A stretch of DNA of 64,000 bases, taken from positions 26,202-90,201 of the forward strand of contig JADJMS010000024.1 of assembly GCA_016709495.1 (NCBI GenBank). The letters run 5' to 3'. This document shows positions 44,183 through 54,488 of the stretch, one piece after another. The translations under genes were made by a program, and so were the position numbers. The notes below the pieces were generated by a model. It did not search any database, was not told where the DNA came from, and worked only from the letters and a program-made list of their open reading frames with translations. This stretch comes from Candidatus Dechloromonas phosphorivorans. Its GTDB lineage: Bacteria > Pseudomonadota > Gammaproteobacteria > Burkholderiales > Rhodocyclaceae. Within the stretch, counting starts at the first letter, position 1, and every line of letters begins with the position of its first letter.

Positions 44183-45694
44183 AAAGCGGCTACACCTTGA
44201 TATTTATTGCTGTCGCGCTCACCGTCGGTGGTTTTGCCGGCGGCTACCAGATGGCCCGGCAGAATTCAGGCAGTGCTCCGATGGTTGCAAGCGTTGCTCC
44301 AGAAAAAGTACCGCAAAGAAGCTGCTTTACTACCGCAACCCGATGGGCCTGCCCGACATCTCGCCGACGCCGAAGAAGGACTCGATGGGCATGGACTACA
44401 TCCCGGTCTATGAAGGCGAAGATGATTCAGGCAGCGGACTCAAGATCAGCGCCGAGAAAATCCAGAAAATGGGCGTCAAGGCCGAGCCGGCCAAGCTGCA
44501 ACTGCTCGATAAAACGGTGCGCGCCAGCGGCAGGGTCGAGATCGACGAAAGCCGCAGCTACACAGTGACCGCCAAGTTCGAAGGCTATATTGAGCGCCTG
44601 CACGTCAATACCACTGGCCAACCGGTCGGGCGTGGCCAGCCGCTGTTCGAGGTGTACAGCCCGGAACTGGTCTCGGCCCAGCGCGAATATGCCATCGCTG
44701 CGCAGGGCATCGGCAAGCTGAACGAAGCCGGCGGCGAGGCGCAAAGCGCGATGAGGCAACTTGCCGACTCCAGCCTGCAGCGGCTGAAGAACTGGGATAT
44801 TTCCGACGAACAGATCAAGGCCCTGGCCCAGTCCGGCAATGCCAAACGCACGCTGACCTTCCGCGCCCCGGTGGCCGGCATCGTCACCGAGAAAAAGGCC
44901 GTTCAAGGCATGCGCTTCATGCCGGGCGAGGTGTTGTATCAGATCGCCGATACCTCGTCGGTCTGGGTTCAGTCCGATGTTTTCGAACAGGATATTGCTG
45001 CGGTCAACGTCGGCCAGAAGGCGAAAATCAAGATCAACGCCTACCCCGGCGAAGTGTTCGAGGGCGTATCGCCTATGTTTACCCAACGCTGAAGGCGGAA
45101 ACGCGGACGGTGCCGGTGCGCATCGAACTGGCCAATCCCAAGGGCAAGCTGAAGCCTGCAATGTTTGCCGAGGTTGAGATTCCAGTGGCCGGAGCCGCTT
45201 CCGTGGTGACCGTGCCGAATTCGGCGGTGATCGATAGCGGTAGCAAGCAGGTGGTCATCGTGCAACTGGCCGAAGGGCGCTTCGAGCCGCGGGTTGTGAA
45301 ACTTGGTGCGCGTGGCAGAGAATTCGTGCAGGTGCTGGATGGGGTCAAGGAAGGGGAAATGGTGGTTTCGTCGGCCAATTTCCTGATTGATGCGGAGAGC
45401 AATCTGAAGGCGGCGCTTGGCGGAATGCAGAAGGCAGAGGCTGCTCCGGCCGCAAAACCGGCTGCGGTTGGGCATAAGGCAGTTGGGGTTTTGAATGCGG
45501 TTGATTCGGCTTCCGGCACCGTGACGATTTCGCATGAGCCGGTGGCTAGTTTGAAGTGGCCTTCGATGAAGATGGATTTTGTATTGGCGAATGCTTCGTT
45601 GGTTTCGGGTTTGAAACCGGGGGCGGCGGTTGAATTTGAGTTTGTGGAGCGGCAGGCTGGGGAATGGGTGATTACTTCTCTGGTGGCGAAATGA
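44179..45694 (+). pseudogene. cusB: Membrane-fusion protein CusB with fused CusF-like domain, two frameshifts
   Basis: ATG at 44179 (MKSGYTLIFIAVALTVGGFA). The first frame fails near 44310, where one A is missing from GAAAAAG; the true reading continues STAKKLLYYRNPMGLPDISP. It then runs through the lipoyl, barrel and helical-hairpin domains to 45065, where one C is missing (EGRIAYVYPT expected). The last frame ends at 45694 after a C-terminal CusF-like metal domain (ASLKWPSMKMDFVLANAS), a known extension in some CusB proteins. Two one-base deletions in short runs look like sequencing errors, but as given it is broken. Confidence 0.85.
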
Positions 45695-45717
45695 TTTTTT
45701 CGTTGAATGAGCTTGGG

Positions 45718-46228
45718 ATTCCGCCTTGCGGGCGGGCGTACTTTCTTTTGCTTCGCCAAAAGAAAGTAGCCAAAGAAAAGGCGACCCCTGGGTCGGCGCC
45801 CTTCGGGTTCCTTGCGCTACTCGGCAGGCCGGGCGGCTTGCCAGAACTCGCCTGCGGCTCAGACAACGCAAGCCGAAAGCCCCCGGCCTACCTGCGTTGC
45901 TCAGCGCCTCTCAAGGGGCCCGAAAACGTCTCGCACTCAAACTCCATCCGCGTTTCTGACTTCCACGGTCAACTCGAAAAAAGCCAAAAACCCGAAGAAT
46001 CACGGCGCACGGACGCCTTACCTGGCCCCTTGAGAGGTGCCGAGCAACGCAGGCGTTGGCGGAAAAAGGGCGAGGACTGTTTGAGGGCGAAGCCCGAGTT
46101 CCGCAGCCCCCGCTCGAACCGAGTAGCGCAGGGAACCGGCGCAGCCGGCACCGACCCAGGGGTGGCCTTTTCTTTGGCTACTTTCTTTTGGCCACACAAA
46201 AGAAAGTACGCCCGCCCGCAAGGCGGAA
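45718..46228. repeat. 510-base nested inverted repeat between cusB and cusA
   Basis: The left arm (about 45718-45800, with GGGCGTACTTTCTTTTG and CCAAAAGAAAGTAGCC) matches the inverted right arm (about 46147-46228) over some 80 bases with few differences. Nested inside are CTGCGTTGCTCAGCGCCTCT near 45890 and its complement near 46030. Parts also form local hairpins such as CTTTCTTTTG..CAAAAGAAAG. No gene is real inside; the long plus-strand frame that starts here is an extension of cusA. Confidence 0.8.
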
Positions 46229-46274
46229 ATCCAAGCCAACCGAAGCCACGCAGCCAAAAACAAAGAAACCAGCC

Positions 46275-49200
46275 ATGCTGAACACCCTGATCGACTGGTC
46301 AGCCAGAAACCGCTTCCTCGTCCTGCTGGCCACGCTGTTCATCATCATCGCCGGCATCTGGTCAGTGCTGAAAACCCCGCTCGACGCCATCCCCGACCTC
46401 TCCGACGTCCAGGTCATCCTGTACACCGAATTCCCCGGCCAGGCCCCGCAGGTGGTCGAAGACCAGGTCACCTACCCGCTGACCACCGCCCTGCTCTCCG
46501 TCCCGAAATCCAAGGTCGTGCGCGGCTTCTCCTTCTTCGGCGCTTCTTTCGTCTACGTCATTTTCGAGGACGGCACCGACATCTACTGGGCGCGCTCGCG
46601 CGTGCTGGAGTACGTTAATTCTGTCTCCGGCAAGTTGCCCAAGGGCGTGACGCCGACGCTCGGCCCGGATGCGACCGGTGTCGGCTGGGTATACCAGTAC
46701 GCCGTGCTGGCCAAGAACAAGACGCTGGCCGAACTGCGCACGCTGCAGGACTGGTATCTGCGCTACCAGCTGGCCAAGGCGCCGGGTGTCGCTGAAGTGG
46801 CGAGCATCGGCGGCTTCGTGCAGCAGTATCAGGTGACGGTCGATCCGGTCAAGCTGCGCGCCTACGGCATCCCGCTGATGCGCGTCGCCGAGGTGATCCG
46901 CAATTCCAACCGCGACGTCGGTGGGCGCACGCTGGAAATGGCCGAAACCGAATACATGGTGCGCGGCCGTGGCTATCTGCGCGGCAAGGGCGATATCGAG
47001 AATCTGGTACTCAAGGCGCAGAACGGCACGCCGGTCCGCGTCGCCGACATCGGTCGCGTCGAAATGGTGGCTGATGAGCGGCGCGGCATCACCGAGCTGA
47101 ACGGCGAGGGCGAAGTCGTCTCGGGCATCGCCATGTCGCGCTTCGGCCAGAACGCGCTGGAAGTGATCCACAACCTCAAGGCCAAGGTCGCCGAGATCAG
47201 CGCCGGCCTGCCGGAAGGCGTCAGCATCGAGACCGTCTACGACCGCTCGGAACTGATCGAGCGCGCCATCGCCACGCTGAAGCGCACGCTGGCCGAGGAA
47301 AGCCTGATCGTCGCGCTGGTCTGCGTCGTCTTCCTGCTTCACCTGCGCTCGGCGCTGGTCGCCATCATCATGCTGCCGGTCGGCATCCTGGCGGCCTTCA
47401 TCGGCATGCGGGCACTGGGTATCAATTCGAACATCATGAGCCTGGGCGGCATCGCCATTGCGGTCGGGGCCATGATCGACGCCGCCATCGTGATGATCGA
47501 GAACGCCCACAAACATCTGGAGCGCCTGCAACCCGGCGAGTCACGCAGCGAAGCGATGATTGCCGCCTGTAAGGAAGTCGGCCCGGCACTGTTCTTCAGC
47601 CTGCTGATCATTACCGTTTCCTTTCTGCCCGTCTTCACGCTCGAAGCCCAGGAAGGCCGGCTGTTTGCGCCGCTGGCCTGGACCAAGACCTTTGCCATGG
47701 CAGCCGCCGCCTTCCTGTCAGTGACGCTGGTGCCGGTACTGATGTTGCTCTTCATTCGCGGCCACATCCGCCCGGAAGCCGAAAACCCGGTCAATCGCTT
47801 CCTGATCAGGATTTACCGGCCAATCATCGCCGGCGTCATGAACTGGAAGAAAACGACCATCGCCCTCGCCCTGATCGCCATGGCCGTCAGCATTATCCCG
47901 GCCAGCCGGCTGGGTTCGGAATTCATGCCGACGCTCAACGAAGGCACGCTGTTCTACATGCCGACCACCCTGCCCGGCCTGTCGGTGACCAAGGCGGCCG
48001 AGCTGCTGCAGACGCAGAACAAGATCATCAAGAGCTTCCCGGAAGTCGCCTCGGTGTATGGCAAGGCAGGTCGCGCGCAGACTGCCACCGACCCGGCACC
48101 AATGGAAATGTTCGAAACGGTGATCAACCTCAAGCCGGAATCGGAATGGCGATCAGGGATGACCACCGACAAGCTGATCGCCGAACTCGACAAAGCACTG
48201 CAGTTCCCCGGCGTCGCCAATTCGTGGACGATGCCGATCAAGGCGCGCATCGACATGCTGTCCACCGGCATCCGCACACCGATCGGCATCAAGGTTTTCG
48301 GGACCGATCTGGTCGAAATGGAACGTCTGGCCAAGGAAATTGAAACGGTAGTCAAAGCCGTGCCCGGCACCAGCAGCGCCTTCGCCGAACGCATCACCGG
48401 CGGCTTCTACCTCGACATCGTGCCCGACCGCAACGCGCTGGCCCGCTATGGCCTGACGGTCGGTGAAGTGATGGATGTCGTCGCCGCTGCCCTCGGCGGT
48501 GAAATGGTCACCACCACCGTCGAAGGCCGCGAACGCTTCGGCGTCACTGTCCGCTACCCGCGCGACCTGCGCAGCGATCCACAGGCCATCGCCCGCGAAG
48601 TGCTGGTTCCGGTGCCGGCCGAAATGGGTGCCCCGGCGGGAATGATCCCACTCGGCCAGGTCGCCGAGGTCAAAATCACTACCGGCGCCCCGGCCATCCG
48701 CACCGAAAACGCGCTGCTCTCGGCCTATATCTACGTCGATATCCGCGACCGCGACATCGGTTCCTACGTCGCCGAAGCGCGCCAGGCCGTCAATGAAAAG
48801 GTCAAATTCACGCCCGGCACCTACATCGCCTGGAGCGGCCAGTTTGAATACATGGAACGCGCCATCGAGAAACTGAAAGTCGTCGTCCCGGTCACCCTGC
48901 TCATCATCTTCCTGCTGCTCTACCTGAATTTCCGGCGCATCACCGAAACACTGATCGTCATGCTCTCGGTGCCCTTCGCGCTGGTCGGCGGCATCTGGCT
49001 GATGTGGCTGCTCGGTTACAACCTGTCAGTCGCAGCCGCCATCGGCTTCATCGCACTGGCCGGCGTTGCTGCTGAAACCGGCGTCATCATGCTGATCTAT
49101 CTCGACCACGCCTGGACGGCGGTACAGAAAAAATGTGCCGCTGCAGGCCGTCGACCGCAACACGCTGATCTTTACGCCGCGATCATGGAAGGTGCCGTCG

Positions 49201-49421
49201 AACGAGTGCGCCCGAAAATGATGACGGTTACCGCCATCATGGCCGGCCTGCTGCCCATCCTGTGGGGTACCGGCACAGGCTCGGAAGTAATGAGCCGGAT
49301 TGCAGCGCCGATGGTCGGCGGCATGATTTCATCGACCGTGCTGACCTTGGCCGTAATCCCGGCCATTTACGGGCTGATCATGCGGCGGCGACTTGCAGCC
49401 AACGATAATTCCGCAGCCTGA
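46275..49421 (+). CDS. cusA: Heavy-metal RND efflux pump CusA
   Basis: 1048 residues from MLNTLIDWSARNRFLVLLAT at 46275. An in-frame start 219 bases earlier lies inside the repeat and is rejected. It is an HME-RND inner-membrane transporter of 12 helices. The proton-relay/signature segment AVGAMIDAAIVMIENAHKHL is intact, and the periplasmic pore/docking domains contain methionines for Cu(I)/Ag(I). It ends 4 bases before the stop of the convergent response-regulator gene. A copy of the dispersed 12-mer is near the C-terminus. Confidence 0.95.
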   Translation: MLNTLIDWSARNRFLVLLATLFIIIAGIWSVLKTPLDAIPDLSDVQVILYTEFPGQAPQVVEDQVTYPLTTALLSVPKSKVVRGFSFFGASFVYVIFEDGTDIYWARSRVLEYVNSVSGKLPKGVTPTLGPDATGVGWVYQYAVLAKNKTLAELRTLQDWYLRYQLAKAPGVAEVASIGGFVQQYQVTVDPVKLRAYGIPLMRVAEVIRNSNRDVGGRTLEMAETEYMVRGRGYLRGKGDIENLVLKAQNGTPVRVADIGRVEMVADERRGITELNGEGEVVSGIAMSRFGQNALEVIHNLKAKVAEISAGLPEGVSIETVYDRSELIERAIATLKRTLAEESLIVALVCVVFLLHLRSALVAIIMLPVGILAAFIGMRALGINSNIMSLGGIAIAVGAMIDAAIVMIENAHKHLERLQPGESRSEAMIAACKEVGPALFFSLLIITVSFLPVFTLEAQEGRLFAPLAWTKTFAMAAAAFLSVTLVPVLMLLFIRGHIRPEAENPVNRFLIRIYRPIIAGVMNWKKTTIALALIAMAVSIIPASRLGSEFMPTLNEGTLFYMPTTLPGLSVTKAAELLQTQNKIIKSFPEVASVYGKAGRAQTATDPAPMEMFETVINLKPESEWRSGMTTDKLIAELDKALQFPGVANSWTMPIKARIDMLSTGIRTPIGIKVFGTDLVEMERLAKEIETVVKAVPGTSSAFAERITGGFYLDIVPDRNALARYGLTVGEVMDVVAAALGGEMVTTTVEGRERFGVTVRYPRDLRSDPQAIAREVLVPVPAEMGAPAGMIPLGQVAEVKITTGAPAIRTENALLSAYIYVDIRDRDIGSYVAEARQAVNEKVKFTPGTYIAWSGQFEYMERAIEKLKVVVPVTLLIIFLLLYLNFRRITETLIVMLSVPFALVGGIWLMWLLGYNLSVAAAIGFIALAGVAAETGVIMLIYLDHAWTAVQKKCAAAGRRPQHADLYAAIMEGAVERVRPKMMTVTAIMAGLLPILWGTGTGSEVMSRIAAPMVGGMISSTVLTLAVIPAIYGLIMRRRLAANDNSAA
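49150..49161 (-). repeat. Dispersed motif GTTRCGGTCRAC, copy 8
   Basis: Exact match within cusA, opposite strand, read as RRPQH; followed on that strand by GGCCTGCAG. Confidence 0.75.
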
Positions 49422-49425
49422 TGTG

Positions 49426-50073
49426 TCAGGCCTCTATCAGCCCGCTGCGCATTGCATACAAGGCCATTTCAGCCGCATTCTGCAGATTGAGTTTTTGCTT
49501 GATGTGATAAAGATGGGTGCCCACCGTGCTTGGGCTGAGGAAAAAATCCTCGGCAATATGATTCACTGAGCGCCCTTGGGCGAGCTGCATAAAGACGGCC
49601 AGTTCTTTTTCCGTCAGTGTTTCAAGCGGTGAGGCGCTACCGGAAAGTTGGGCGAGCGCTACCTCCTGCGCCAGCTCCGGGTCGAGGTAGCGCTGATCGG
49701 CAGCGACCCGGCTCACGGCACGCAGGAATTCATCTGGCGCGGCGCGCTTACACAGATAGCCACGCGCACCGAGGCGTAGTGCACGAACCGGCACCACCGC
49801 ATCATTGTGGGCAGAGAGCATCAAGACACGTGCCGCCGGATGGGCGACGCGTAGCCGCTCCAGTGCTGCCAGACCACCGATGCCGGGCATCGAGACATCC
49901 ATGACCAGCACATCCGGTAGCAGTTCGTTGTAACCGCGGATTGCACTTTCACCACTATCGGCCTCACCGACAACGGTTGCCCCGGCGCCTTCGAGTAGCA
50001 GGCGAAAGCCGAGGCGGACGACGACATGGTCGTCGGCCAGCACAATGCGACAAGCTTGCAGGGATGTGTTCAT
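49426..50073 (-). CDS. NarL/FixJ-type response regulator
   Basis: 215 residues from ATG 50073 (MNTSLQACRIVLADDHVVVR), with an N-terminal receiver domain (phosphoacceptor Asp59 in DVLVMDVSMPG) and a C-terminal LuxR-type HTH (LTEKELAVFMQLAQGRSVNH, then SPSTVGTHLYHIKQKL). A longer in-frame start at 50265 is rejected because it runs deep into the kinase gene. It overlaps the kinase stop by four bases. Target genes are probably the neighbouring TonB/quinoprotein cluster. Confidence 0.93.
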   Translation of the reverse strand: MNTSLQACRIVLADDHVVVRLGFRLLLEGAGATVVGEADSGESAIRGYNELLPDVLVMDVSMPGIGGLAALERLRVAHPAARVLMLSAHNDAVVPVRALRLGARGYLCKRAAPDEFLRAVSRVAADQRYLDPELAQEVALAQLSGSASPLETLTEKELAVFMQLAQGRSVNHIAEDFFLSPSTVGTHLYHIKQKLNLQNAAEMALYAMRSGLIEA

Positions 50074-51443
50074 GTTTCGACCTCCAGACAGGGTGAGAGG
50101 TGTGCCACCGGCAGACGGGCGCAGAGTTGGCAGCCGCCCCCGGCCGGGGTTTGAAAGGTAAGGCTGCCGCCGAAATCGGCCAGCCGCTCGCGCATGCCGG
50201 AGAGGCCGAAACCACAGCCCGCCTGAACCGAGGGTGCGCCATCCAGGCCACAACCATCGTCGCAAATGGTCAGTTCCAGCCAGACACCAATCTGGCGCAG
50301 GCTGACGCTGACATGCCGGGCGGCGGCATGGCGCAGGATGTTGGTCAGGGCTTCCTGAGTCACGCGCAGCAGTGTGGCCGCTTGGGTTTCCGGTATGGCA
50401 GACAGTGGGTCAGCGAGCGCCACGGTCAAATTGATTTGCGGCTGGCGTTGCTCCCAGGATTCGAGAAACGTGCGCAGAGTGGTGGAAATTTTTTGGTCGT
50501 TTTTGGCGGTTGACCGTAACGATTTCAAAATATTGCGTACGCCGTCCTGCATTTCACCGGTGACGCCAATAATGCTGTTGGCGGGCGCCTGGAGCGCCGG
50601 TTGATCGGTGCTGCGCTGGACAATCGCCCCGGCCAACGCACGTACCGCTGTAATGCCCTGCGCCAGTTCGTCATGCAACTCACGGGCGATGCTGCGGCGC
50701 TCGGCTTCGAGGCGTGATTGCAAGCAACGAGCAACTTCCTGATCGCTTTCAAGGCGCACATTTTCATCCACCGCCTGCGCAAGTCGGTCAGCCATGCCGT
50801 TGTAAGCGCGAGCCAAACGGGCCAGCTCCGGGGCGGCAGGGGCCGGCAGGCGAATGTCGAAGCGGCCCTGGCCGGTACGATCCAGTGCTGCCAGCAATTT
50901 TTCCAGCGGCTTCAAGGCGCGATCAAGTGCCAGGCGGGAGGCAATGAACAGCACGGCGAGAAAAGCCAGGGCCAAGCCGGCCATGGCGCAGAAATCATCC
51001 CAGGCATCGATTATCGAGCGCGACGGATCGGGATGAATGACGACAGCCAGCGCCCCGAACTCGATACGGCGCGCTGCAAACGCCGGCGCCACCAGCTGGG
51101 CAAAATAACCCGGCACCACCCTGCCCTGCTTGTAGCTTGGCCCAGGCGAGAGATAAAGCCGTTCGCCCCCGGCATCAAGCACTTCCAGCGCATTGGCGCG
51201 GATGCGCCCGGCTGGCTGGAGCAGCGCCAGCAGCTGATCGGCATTGATTCCGCTCGCCGCGCTCTGGCGGGCGATGACCTGCAGCCATTGCTCGGAAACC
51301 CGCGTCGCAGCCTCAACTTCTTCATGAATACCGGTACGTGCGCCCTGCAACCAAAGCCCGGCAAGGCCGAGCAGCAGGCCGGCCAACAGACCGGTCAACA
51401 CGAAACTGAGGCGAGTACGCAAACTGAGGCGGCGGCGTTCCAT
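50070..51443 (-). CDS. Sensor histidine kinase (HisKA_3, NarX/DegS type)
   Basis: 457 residues. Two membrane helices (about 13-33 and 152-170) bracket a roughly 120-residue periplasmic sensor region. A HAMP-like linker, the dimerisation/phosphotransfer helix ERRSIARELHDELAQGITAV (His257) and a HATPase_c domain (DGCGLD, GFGLSGMRERLADFGG) follow. It phosphorylates the regulator encoded just downstream. Nine bases separate it from the TonB receptor stop. Confidence 0.93.
   Translation of the reverse strand: MERRRLSLRTRLSFVLTGLLAGLLLGLAGLWLQGARTGIHEEVEAATRVSEQWLQVIARQSAASGINADQLLALLQPAGRIRANALEVLDAGGERLYLSPGPSYKQGRVVPGYFAQLVAPAFAARRIEFGALAVVIHPDPSRSIIDAWDDFCAMAGLALAFLAVLFIASRLALDRALKPLEKLLAALDRTGQGRFDIRLPAPAAPELARLARAYNGMADRLAQAVDENVRLESDQEVARCLQSRLEAERRSIARELHDELAQGITAVRALAGAIVQRSTDQPALQAPANSIIGVTGEMQDGVRNILKSLRSTAKNDQKISTTLRTFLESWEQRQPQINLTVALADPLSAIPETQAATLLRVTQEALTNILRHAAARHVSVSLRQIGVWLELTICDDGCGLDGAPSVQAGCGFGLSGMRERLADFGGSLTFQTPAGGGCQLCARLPVAHLSPCLEVET
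50509..50520 (-). repeat. Dispersed motif GTTRCGGTCRAC, copy 9
   Basis: Exact match in the kinase gene, gene strand, read as LRST in SLRSTAKND; followed by CGCCAAAAACG. Confidence 0.75.
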
Positions 51444-51451
51444 AGCAGCTC

Positions 51452-53757
51452 TTATTTGCCGAAGCGGTAACGAATGCCGACCCAGGCGGCACGCGGCGCA
51501 CCGGGGGCGATGAAGGTTTCGTGCTTCCAGTTATCCGAGTTGTTCTGGAATGCGCCGTTGCTGTCAAACGGGTTTTCGGCCAGCGCGGCAGCCGTGCCGT
51601 AGCGTTTGTCGAAGAGGTTGTTCACCCGACCAAACAACTCCCAGCCGGCACCCAGATCAAGGTTGCCATTCACATTAAGGATGGCGTAACCCGGCAGACG
51701 GCCAGCGCCGGAAAAGTCACGCGAATTGCCGAACTGATCAATGGCCGTACCGGATTGATGCTGGTTGTTCTCATTGCCCCGAGCGAACTGGCTGGAGAAA
51801 GCCTGGAGGTCAGCACCGAGACGGAGGGCATCGGTTGCACGCCAACTCAGGGAAAATTTCAGGCTGTGGTTGGGCAGGCCCGGCATGCGGTTGCCCTTTT
51901 TGACCAGGATTTCGTCATCCTGCCCACCGGCTGTGCAAACAGCAGACTGGCCGCGCGAGCTGTTGTTTTCGGCAAGCAGACAAGCATCAGACTGGAAGGT
52001 AGCGAGCAGATAGCTGTAATTGATCCGCCAGTCGAAACGTCCTTGCTGTGCCGCCAGGCCAAGCTCGGCACCCTGCCGGCGCGTCTGGCCGAAATTGGTG
52101 AAATAGCCGGCGCTGGTTGAGGTTCCGACAAAAAGGATGTCGTCCGTGCTTTCGGTACGAAATGCCCCGGCACTCCATTCGACTCCGCCGGCCAGCTTGC
52201 CGCGCAGGCCAGCTTCCAGCGTGCGGGCAACAACCTGCTTGAGATAGGGATCGGCGGCCATGGCGTTGGGCAGCGAACAGGGGTTGGCCGGGTCGGCACA
52301 GCCCAGTTCAATTGGTGATGGGGCGCGATTGCCCTGGTTGAATCCGGCGTAGACGTTAAGCGCCGGCATAGCTTGCCAGGTCAGGCCAAGGGCTGGATTG
52401 AGCTTGTTGTAGCGGTGATCGCCATCGAGATTGGGGGCGCTGCTGTTGAGCTGATCGACTGTCACAACGTGCGTCTGGTTGTAGCGCGCGGCTGCAGACA
52501 GGTGTAAATCCGGGCGCAGGGTGATGGTATCGGTGAGAAAAATGCTGGTCGTTTGGGTCGTGCCGCGTAACGAGTTTTCCTGCACCTCATCGAGCAAATC
52601 ACCTATTCCCCGGCTGCTGTCGATGATGCCCAACTGGGCTGACTGACTGAACTTCACCTTGGCAAAATCAGCGGAAACGCCAAACGCCAGTTGTTGCGCC
52701 TGGCTGGTGAAATTCCATTGTGCGGCGCCGCCATAACCATTCTGGCGGGTTTGAGTGCGGTTATAAACGCCGGAGTCGTCATTCGACAAACCATCAAAAG
52801 CACCGCCTTCAAACTCGTCGTTGAGGTCGCCATTGAGCGTCCGCGTTTTCGTCTGGCGGGTATAAACCGTGCCGGACAGGCTGCTGGCGGTGGTCAGCCA
52901 GTAACGGCCACTCAGCGCCAACTGGGTCAGGTCGTTGCGTGTCTGATCGGGATGGGTAAAGACCTGCGACCGCCGCTGGGCAAACATCGATTCCGGCAGC
53001 AGGCCATTGCCGGTCAGCATGGTCGACGTCCGATTCAGGCTTAAATCTGCTTCGCCACTCGCGCCGCGATAGGAAAGTTTGCCGAAAAACTGTTTGACCT
53101 CGGACGGCGAATGATCGCGCCAGCCATCTTCCTTGAACCAGTCCAGCGCGCCGTACCAGGCCAGGGGACCGGCCTTGCCGCCATGTTCGATCTCCAGCAT
53201 CTTGCGCCCGAAGGAACCACCGGACATTTCGATTTGCGTACCGGGATGGGTGTCACCGCTCTTGGTGCGTACCGCCAGCGCACCGCCCAGCGTATTGAGG
53301 CCAAACAAGGGGTTGGAACCGGGTATCAGGTCAATGCCGGCTATTGCCGTACGCGGCAGCAGATCCCAATTCACCGTATCGCCAAACGGCTCATTGACAC
53401 GCACGCCATCCAGGTAGACCGACAGCCCCTGCGGTGTGCCGAGCAGTGGCGACGCGCTGAAGCCACGGAAATTGACATCCGGCTGGAAGGGATTGCTCTG
53501 CGTTTCATTGAGGTTGACGCTCGGCAACTGGCTGGCCATGAAGTCGGGCAGATTGAGGTTTTCTGCCTCTTCAAGCCGGCGACTGCCGACCGCTTGCACA
53601 TTGGACGGCATCTGCTCACGCGGCACGCCGACGCCGGCCAGCGGCGTACTGCCGATGATATGGATGGTCGCAGTTTCAGTGCAGTTTCCGGCGCGGCAAA
53701 AGCGGCAGTGCTGAAGGTGGCTAGGGCCAGGGCAATTCGAGACGGTTGGAGTTTCAT
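51452..53757 (-). pseudogene. TonB-dependent outer-membrane receptor, frameshift after signal peptide
   Basis: ATG at 53757 gives the signal peptide MKLQPSRIALALATFSTAAF. The frame slips near 53675 (one A apparently missing in GAAACTG) and continues TATIHIIGSTPLAGVGVPRE into the plug domain (MPSNVQAVGSRRLEEAENLN; FRGFSASPLLGTPQGLSVYL) and a 22-strand barrel of over 500 residues ending WVGIRYRFGK. The ligand is unknown. Its neighbours (TonB, quinoprotein-relay genes, kinase pair) suggest import of PQQ, a lanthanide chelate or another metal cofactor; this is inference. Confidence 0.85.
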
Positions 53758-54488
53758 ACGGCTTTTTTCAATTTGTAATTAACAGGAACGGTGATCTGGA
53801 TTTCGCTGCCTTCCAGTTCATCGGGGAATGGCGGCATGCGCACCGGATCAACCAGTTGCAAGGCGTGCAGATCAAGAATTTCGTGACCACTGCTGCGGTC
53901 AACCTGCAAGGAGAGCAAATTTCCCTTGCGTGCCACCTTGAGGCGCAAACGCACCTCGCCCTCCCAGCCGCGCATGGCGGCCAGACGCGGGTACTCCTGT
54001 TGACTGGCCAGCAGGCGCGAAAGTTGTTGCGCGTAACGGCCAAGCAGTTGCTGCTGATCCGGCTGCTGAGTGGGTGCAGCGGCCTCAAGCGACGGCGCAT
54101 TGTTGGTCGGCCTGGCAGCCCCAAAAACCTCCGGCACCGGCCGTGGATCGGATAGTGACTGGGGCTGCCTGACCTCCTGAGGGGCGGGATGCGCAATGCT
54201 CACCGGCCCGGGTTTGTTGGCCGGTATTTCAAGCCGGCGAGAAATTGCTGGCGCCTTGGCTGCACGGTTTTCCTGCGGCACGGCATCACTCGCAGCGGGA
54301 GAATCAGGCGGTGAAATCAGGCGCAGCGTGGCGTTGATCAATATTTTTGGCGACGGCAATTTGCGCGTTGGTGCGTTAAACCATGCCAAAAGCAATGCAT
54401 GCAAGGCTAGAGAAAGCAATAACCAGCGCAAGACACGCTGCCTTTCATGCATGAAATTCGACCCGGGAATGACCATGTCAGTGCGCAT
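53754..54488 (-). CDS. TonB-family energy-transducing protein
   Basis: 244 residues from ATG 54488, preceded by AGGAGG at nine bases: MRTDMVIPGSNFMHERQRVL, one N-terminal membrane helix (LLLSLALHALLLAWF), a proline-rich periplasmic linker and a C-terminal TonB/TonB-like beta domain (YPRLAAMRGWEGEVRLRLKV, then SSGHEILDLHALQLVD). It drives the neighbouring receptor using the proton motive force through ExbBD, which are not in the window. It overlaps both neighbouring genes. Confidence 0.88.
   Translation of the reverse strand: MRTDMVIPGSNFMHERQRVLRWLLLSLALHALLLAWFNAPTRKLPSPKILINATLRLISPPDSPAASDAVPQENRAAKAPAISRRLEIPANKPGPVSIAHPAPQEVRQPQSLSDPRPVPEVFGAARPTNNAPSLEAAAPTQQPDQQQLLGRYAQQLSRLLASQQEYPRLAAMRGWEGEVRLRLKVARKGNLLSLQVDRSSGHEILDLHALQLVDPVRMPPFPDELEGSEIQITVPVNYKLKKAV
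53892..53903 (+). repeat. Near match to dispersed motif (one mismatch)
   Basis: GCTGCGGTCAAC inside the tonB-like gene; only the second base departs from consensus. Confidence 0.4.

Noticed and set aside
44997..45008. GCTGCGGTCAAC in cusB as a tenth copy of the dispersed motif
   Set aside because: It has one mismatch and encodes a normal AAVN segment of the family, so natural coding is enough to explain it.
46056..46274. N-terminal extension of CusA
   Set aside because: The extension reads through the inverted repeat; the normal HME-RND start is MLNTLIDWS at 46275.
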